From NCBI GenBank assembly GCA_945643635.1, contig CALZFC010000060.1, positions 2,416,501 to 2,480,500 of the forward strand: 64,000 nt of DNA, in the 5' to 3' direction. A model generated the notes under the pieces. The model was given only the letters and a program-made list of their open reading frames with translations, searched no databases and was not told the origin of the DNA. Both the position numbers and the translations under genes were made by a program. Positions 60,411 through 64,000 of the stretch are shown here, in pieces. Position 1 is the stretch's first letter. The number at the start of each line of letters is the position of its first letter. This DNA is from Allodiplogaster sudhausi. Taxonomy: Eukaryota > Nematoda > Chromadorea > Rhabditida > Diplogasteridae.

Positions 60411-60805
60411 TCTTATTTCTGTTTTCGCTCCTCTCTCGCCGCTATCTTTTTTTTCTTTGCACTTTTTGTAGTCATCTTTTCCTTCCCTATGTCGCAATCT
60501 CTCTATGCTGCTTCTTTTCATGTTCGATGATTCAGATAGCCTCTCAATATCTGTCTCTCCACTCTTTTCTTTCTCTCCCTCATTCCCTCTCGTCCTTTTC
60601 CTCTGTCTTGCCTCTCTCTCACTCACTCACTCTCTCACTCACTCACTCTCTCTCTCTGTCTCTGTCTCTCTCTCTCTCTCACTCGGCTAGTTGGCTGTGC
60701 ACTTTTTCTCCTCCTCCTGTTTGCCACTCCACACGTTTGCTTCCGTGCTTGCGCACGCTGCTTCCACGTTGTTCTTCGCTGAAGTGATGCCATTCTCTCG
60801 TTCTC

Positions 60806-60850
<45 letters not shown>

Positions 60851-61110
60851 TTCCTCTCGCTCGCTTGCGCTATCTTGCGCTATCACGCTATCTCCATTTT
60901 ATTCTTCCTCTTTCTTCGACAGCGACCATTTTCAATCTCTCTCATACATCTCTCTCTTTCTCTCTCTCTTCTTCTCAAGAAATTTCTATTTCCTTCCATC
61001 ACCAAGGCGCAGACAGTTTCTATCGCTCCGAACGATTGAAAGGGGTGAGAAAACGATGATTGTTTCAAAATAAATGCGAATGAATATACTTCCTGTCATA
61101 TAGAAAGCAT
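58440..61110. repeat. 2.7-kb microsatellite desert (CT/GA)
   Basis: It is almost continuous GA- or CT-rich sequence with pure runs at about 58,460-58,520, 58,960-58,990, 59,620-59,665, 59,930-59,975 and 60,805-60,845. Strand bias switches several times. Open frames are Arg-Glu or Ser-Leu repeats. No gene is supported. Confidence 0.8.
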
Positions 61111-61342
61111 AAGGAACGCTTATTTTTGATATATCTTAATAATTTCAAAATGCATTATTTTCGAATTACAATTCATTCGTTTGTGATCTTCGAGTGTTCA
61201 GCAAAGAATAATAAAAGATTTATTTATCCGCAATTCCGAAGTCATGGACACGAATACATACGGGGAAGCACGAGGTGCCAAATATATGTACAGACATGGA
61301 AGCAAGGTTCAGCTCTGCAGGACATTATTGCTGCTGCTGCTA

Positions 61343-62040
61343 CTACTTCCTTCTGAAGCCGAATCCACCGAAGCCACCGAAACCTCCTCCGCAGCCTCCG
61401 CAGCCGCATCCTCCACAGCCGCCTCCGTTGCAGCAGCTCGATGACTGCTGGCCGCAGTTGTTGGCGCAGTTCGAGCCGGATGAAGATGAACACGCCGAGT
61501 ACTCCTTCTTGCAATACGACTCGCACTGCTTGCAGCACGACGACTGCTGCGCAGCCGAAGAGGCACCCGAGTTGGAAGAGGCGGCGTTGTTGCAGCACTG
61601 AAGAAGCCATCTATCTTACGGATTACTTTATTCATATTGCAATATATTATTTGATATTAAACACTATTTATTTTTGAAATTAAAAACGATATGAATACAT
61701 ACATATATATTTCTAAAATTTAACTCTTTTTGGAATAAACATTTCACAACTTTGGCTTAATTAAAAAGGAATATATGTTTTACAATGTTGTATAAAAAGT
61801 GAAAAGGTATTAGTAAGATTAATTATTGAGTACCGATCCGCATCCACCGCAGCCGCCGCAGCCGCCCATTCCCCCGCCGAATCCGAAGCCGCCAAAATCT
61901 CCAAACTGGCGCTTGGCGCGAATGAGTGCGGGACTGGCGACTTCAGCAGAGGCAGAGGAAGACGAAGAGAAGAGCATGGCCGACGAGGGGGCGAGCAAGA
62001 AGGCGAAGAGAGCGAGAGAGGCGAGAGAGACAGGAGACAT
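61343..62040 (-). CDS. Gene D: Gly/Cys-rich secreted protein, two exons
   Basis: The model is complement(61343..61597, 61834..62040), 153 aa. It has signal peptide MSPVSLASLALFAFLLAPSS, a short pro-region with RAKR before QFGDFGGFGFGG, and GCGGCGGCGS at the end of exon 1. Exon 2 starts CCNNAASSNSG, then SSCCKQCESYCKKEYSACSS, then CANNCGQQSSSCC, and ends in Gly/Phe repeats, GGFGFRRK. The introns are phase 0. It is clearly paralogous to gene E. The family is unrecognised; processing and secretion are inferred from the signal peptide and RAKR. Confidence 0.8.
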
Positions 62041-62306
62041 TCTTCACTCAACAAGGAAACTCCGTTTTGTAAGGATTCACCCAAAAATCAAAATGAATAC
62101 ACAAGACCTTAATATAGATTGAAGTTATGTCATGAATTTTCCACAAAACCACTGCCGACGAGAATAATCCGTGAAGTATAAAGAAAAATATGTAATAGAA
62201 ATTATAACAAATATATTAAAATACACAAATATATTATAGTATAGAAAAGTTGTCCTTCTCTTGTAGAAGTGACTGAATTGCTGTGGAGAGAGCACGTCGC
62301 GTGCTC

Positions 62307-62314
62307 CTTTTATA
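62307..62314 (-). promoter_or_regulatory. TATA box upstream of gene D
   Basis: The minus strand reads TATAAAAG, but about 270 bp from the ATG. A 5' UTR intron may intervene. Confidence 0.5.
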
Positions 62315-62890
62315 CAGTGCCACGATTGCATTGCTTGCATGCCCTTTGCTGTCTCAACATGCCCCTTTGCCCCCGGGCGCTGTTTGAACGGCAACCAGAA
62401 GAGGCCTGGAAGGACCCATAAAAAGGGGTCAAGGTAAACTGACTACGTGTATGTATGTATGCTCCGTCTGCTGGTGACGTGCACATTCAACAGAATGTCT
62501 GTTCACAGATATCACAAGCCTTTTTTTCTAACATACAGAGAGAAAGAGAGAAGAGAAGAAAAAGGGGAATCAAGAGAAAGAGAAAGAGAAATAAAAATAG
62601 AAAAAGACTGCAAAAAAGAGATGAGAGAAAGTTTTGGCACATTCAGAAGTGATAGAGGTACATATGTCCACTGCCTTACCATTAGCAAATCTTGATTTCC
62701 AAGATGTCATGAAATTACACATATAATTTATCAGCACAAATAATAAAATACATACATACATACATACATATGAATATGTACATACTCCCAGCCAAGGCAT
62801 ATGAAAATGTGAATCGGCTATTCCACACACGAGACATTTAATTGTATAAGTGAAATAAGTAACACTTAATTTAGACACCGAAGCTTAAGA

Positions 62891-63737
62891 TTACTTTCTG
62901 AACCAGCCACCATCGCAGCCGCATCCGCCACATCCACCGTATCCTCCGTATCCACCGCATCCGCATCCGCCGCAACCGCCACATCCCTGGCACGCCGAGG
63001 AGTGCTGGTTGGCGTAGTTGGACGCGGACGAGCACGCGGAGTACTCCTTCTTGCAGTACATCTCGCACTGCTTGCAGCACGACGACTGCTGCTGCCCGGC
63101 AGAGGAAGAAGCGGCGTTGTTGCAGCAGCTTCCCTGCAAGCTCGTGTTTAGAGAGAGGCGTCAAATTTTATATGCTAAATCATATACTCAATCTTGAATT
63201 CGCACCGTTCGGCCTCACACAAGGGCGGGAATTAGCGAGAAAATAGGTTAAATGTCATGCTGCTTTAATGCTCTAAACAGTTGCCTAAATATGCATCCCG
63301 TGCTATCTGCCATGAGATACATATTGAATATTGAATATCATTCTACTGAAGTACTTGAACAAACAAAATTACAACATCATGAATCTTTGTTCATTAAGCT
63401 ATATATACATATACCTACAGACATTTATTTATGTAGTTAAGTAAAAGCAAACGAAATTTCGCTTGCATCAATATATTTAAAAATAATAATGATCACGAAC
63501 CGAGCCACAGCCGCAACCTCCACAACCGCCACATCCACCGCAACCGCCACAGCCGAAGCAGCCACCAAATCCAGGATATCCGCCGAATCCGCCGCCGCCA
63601 AAGCCGCCAAAGTCCCACTGGCGCTTGACGCGGACACCGGCGGTGGAGTCGCCGACAGGAGCAGAATCTTGAACGAGGACTGCAGATGACGCAGCGATGC
63701 AGAGTGCGGCCAGCAGGAACATCGACGAAGAAGACAT
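62891..63737 (-). CDS. Gene E: Gly/Cys-rich secreted protein, two exons
   Basis: The model is complement(62891..63133, 63501..63737), 159 aa. It has signal peptide MSSSSMFLLAALCIAASSAV, then RVKR before QWDFGGFGGGGFGG and CGGCGG repeats. Exon 2 has SCCNNAASSSAGQQQ, SSCCKQCEMYCKKEYSACSS, and GYGGYGGCGGCGCDGG, ending WFRK. The CCKQCE-YCKKEYSAC core is shared with gene D, while the Gly linkers differ. The gene is complete, with a TATA box about 160 bp upstream. Confidence 0.85.
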
Positions 63738-63894
63738 TGTTTCGGACAGGAAGTTGATTCTGTAATTTTTTTTCATTTTAAGAAGATTAAAAAAAATCTG
63801 CCTCAAAATGAATTTTTTTCTAGGAATTAGAAATAAAATGATTAAACGAATTAAGAATTCAACTGTGCTGATGACTGAGTAGCTTGTCTGGCTT

Positions 63895-63902
63895 CTTTTA
63901 TA
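63895..63902 (-). promoter_or_regulatory. TATA box of gene E
   Basis: The minus strand reads TATAAAAG about 160 bp upstream of the ATG. Confidence 0.55.
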
Positions 63903-64000
63903 CTCTTCTGGCACCCTTTGACTTCTCATTGACAGCTCAGATGTCATTCGAGAAAGTGGTCAAGAGGCCCCCTGGCAGCACACGGCAAGTTGCCACTTTT

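Overview
The window is eukaryotic and most likely from a nematode. Genes are split by short introns with (T)TTCAG-type acceptors, two major-sperm-protein (MSP) domains occur as a stand-alone tandem gene, and recognisable TMEM131, TDP-43 and NPL4 homologues carry animal signatures. CT/GA microsatellites are abundant. I cannot name the species.

Layout. 1-1,033: the 3' end of an unrecognised + strand gene. 1,660-25,700: a minus-strand tandem array of six paralogous six-exon genes (called P1-P6 here). They encode secreted precursors with a signal-peptide exon, an Ala/Pro-rich pro-region, a furin-type R-x-K-R site and then CCC/CCCC clusters spread over small symmetric (phase 0-0) exons. The array is interrupted twice. 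A block of about 7.7 kb (about 5.78-13.52 kb) carries pieces of at least four unrelated conserved genes: a HEAT-like gene, an MSP gene, TDP-43 and NPL4. A 2.57-kb foldback transposon (19,850-22,415), flanked by an 8-bp target duplication, lies in the end of exon 5 of P5. 27,130-34,183 (minus): a nearly full TMEM131 homologue, the ER membrane protein that in worms is needed for collagen secretion. 35,014-45,045: a large palindrome whose near-identical arms each carry exons 4-6 of another paralogue (P7). Between the arms is a decayed DDE-type DNA transposon gene with a C-terminal C2H2 finger. The intact P7 gene (44,292-45,989) reads out of the right arm. 47,259-58,311: three Asn/Cys-rich paralogues (A, B, C) rearranged by a recent 3.85-kb tandem duplication, so that gene B is a chimera of A and C. 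61,343-63,737: two Gly/Cys-rich secreted-protein genes (D, E).

Taken together, about 11 secreted, Cys-rich, dibasic-processed proteins with matching TATA promoters sit in one region. I infer an extracellular structural or cuticle-like protein family; the sequence does not prove the tissue or function. TMEM131 as a neighbour is suggestive only.

Caveat: several otherwise conserved genes (MSP, NPL4, TMEM131, the transposase, RidA) show single-base frameshifts, some in homopolymers. Residual assembly indels are therefore a real alternative to pseudogenisation for some of them.
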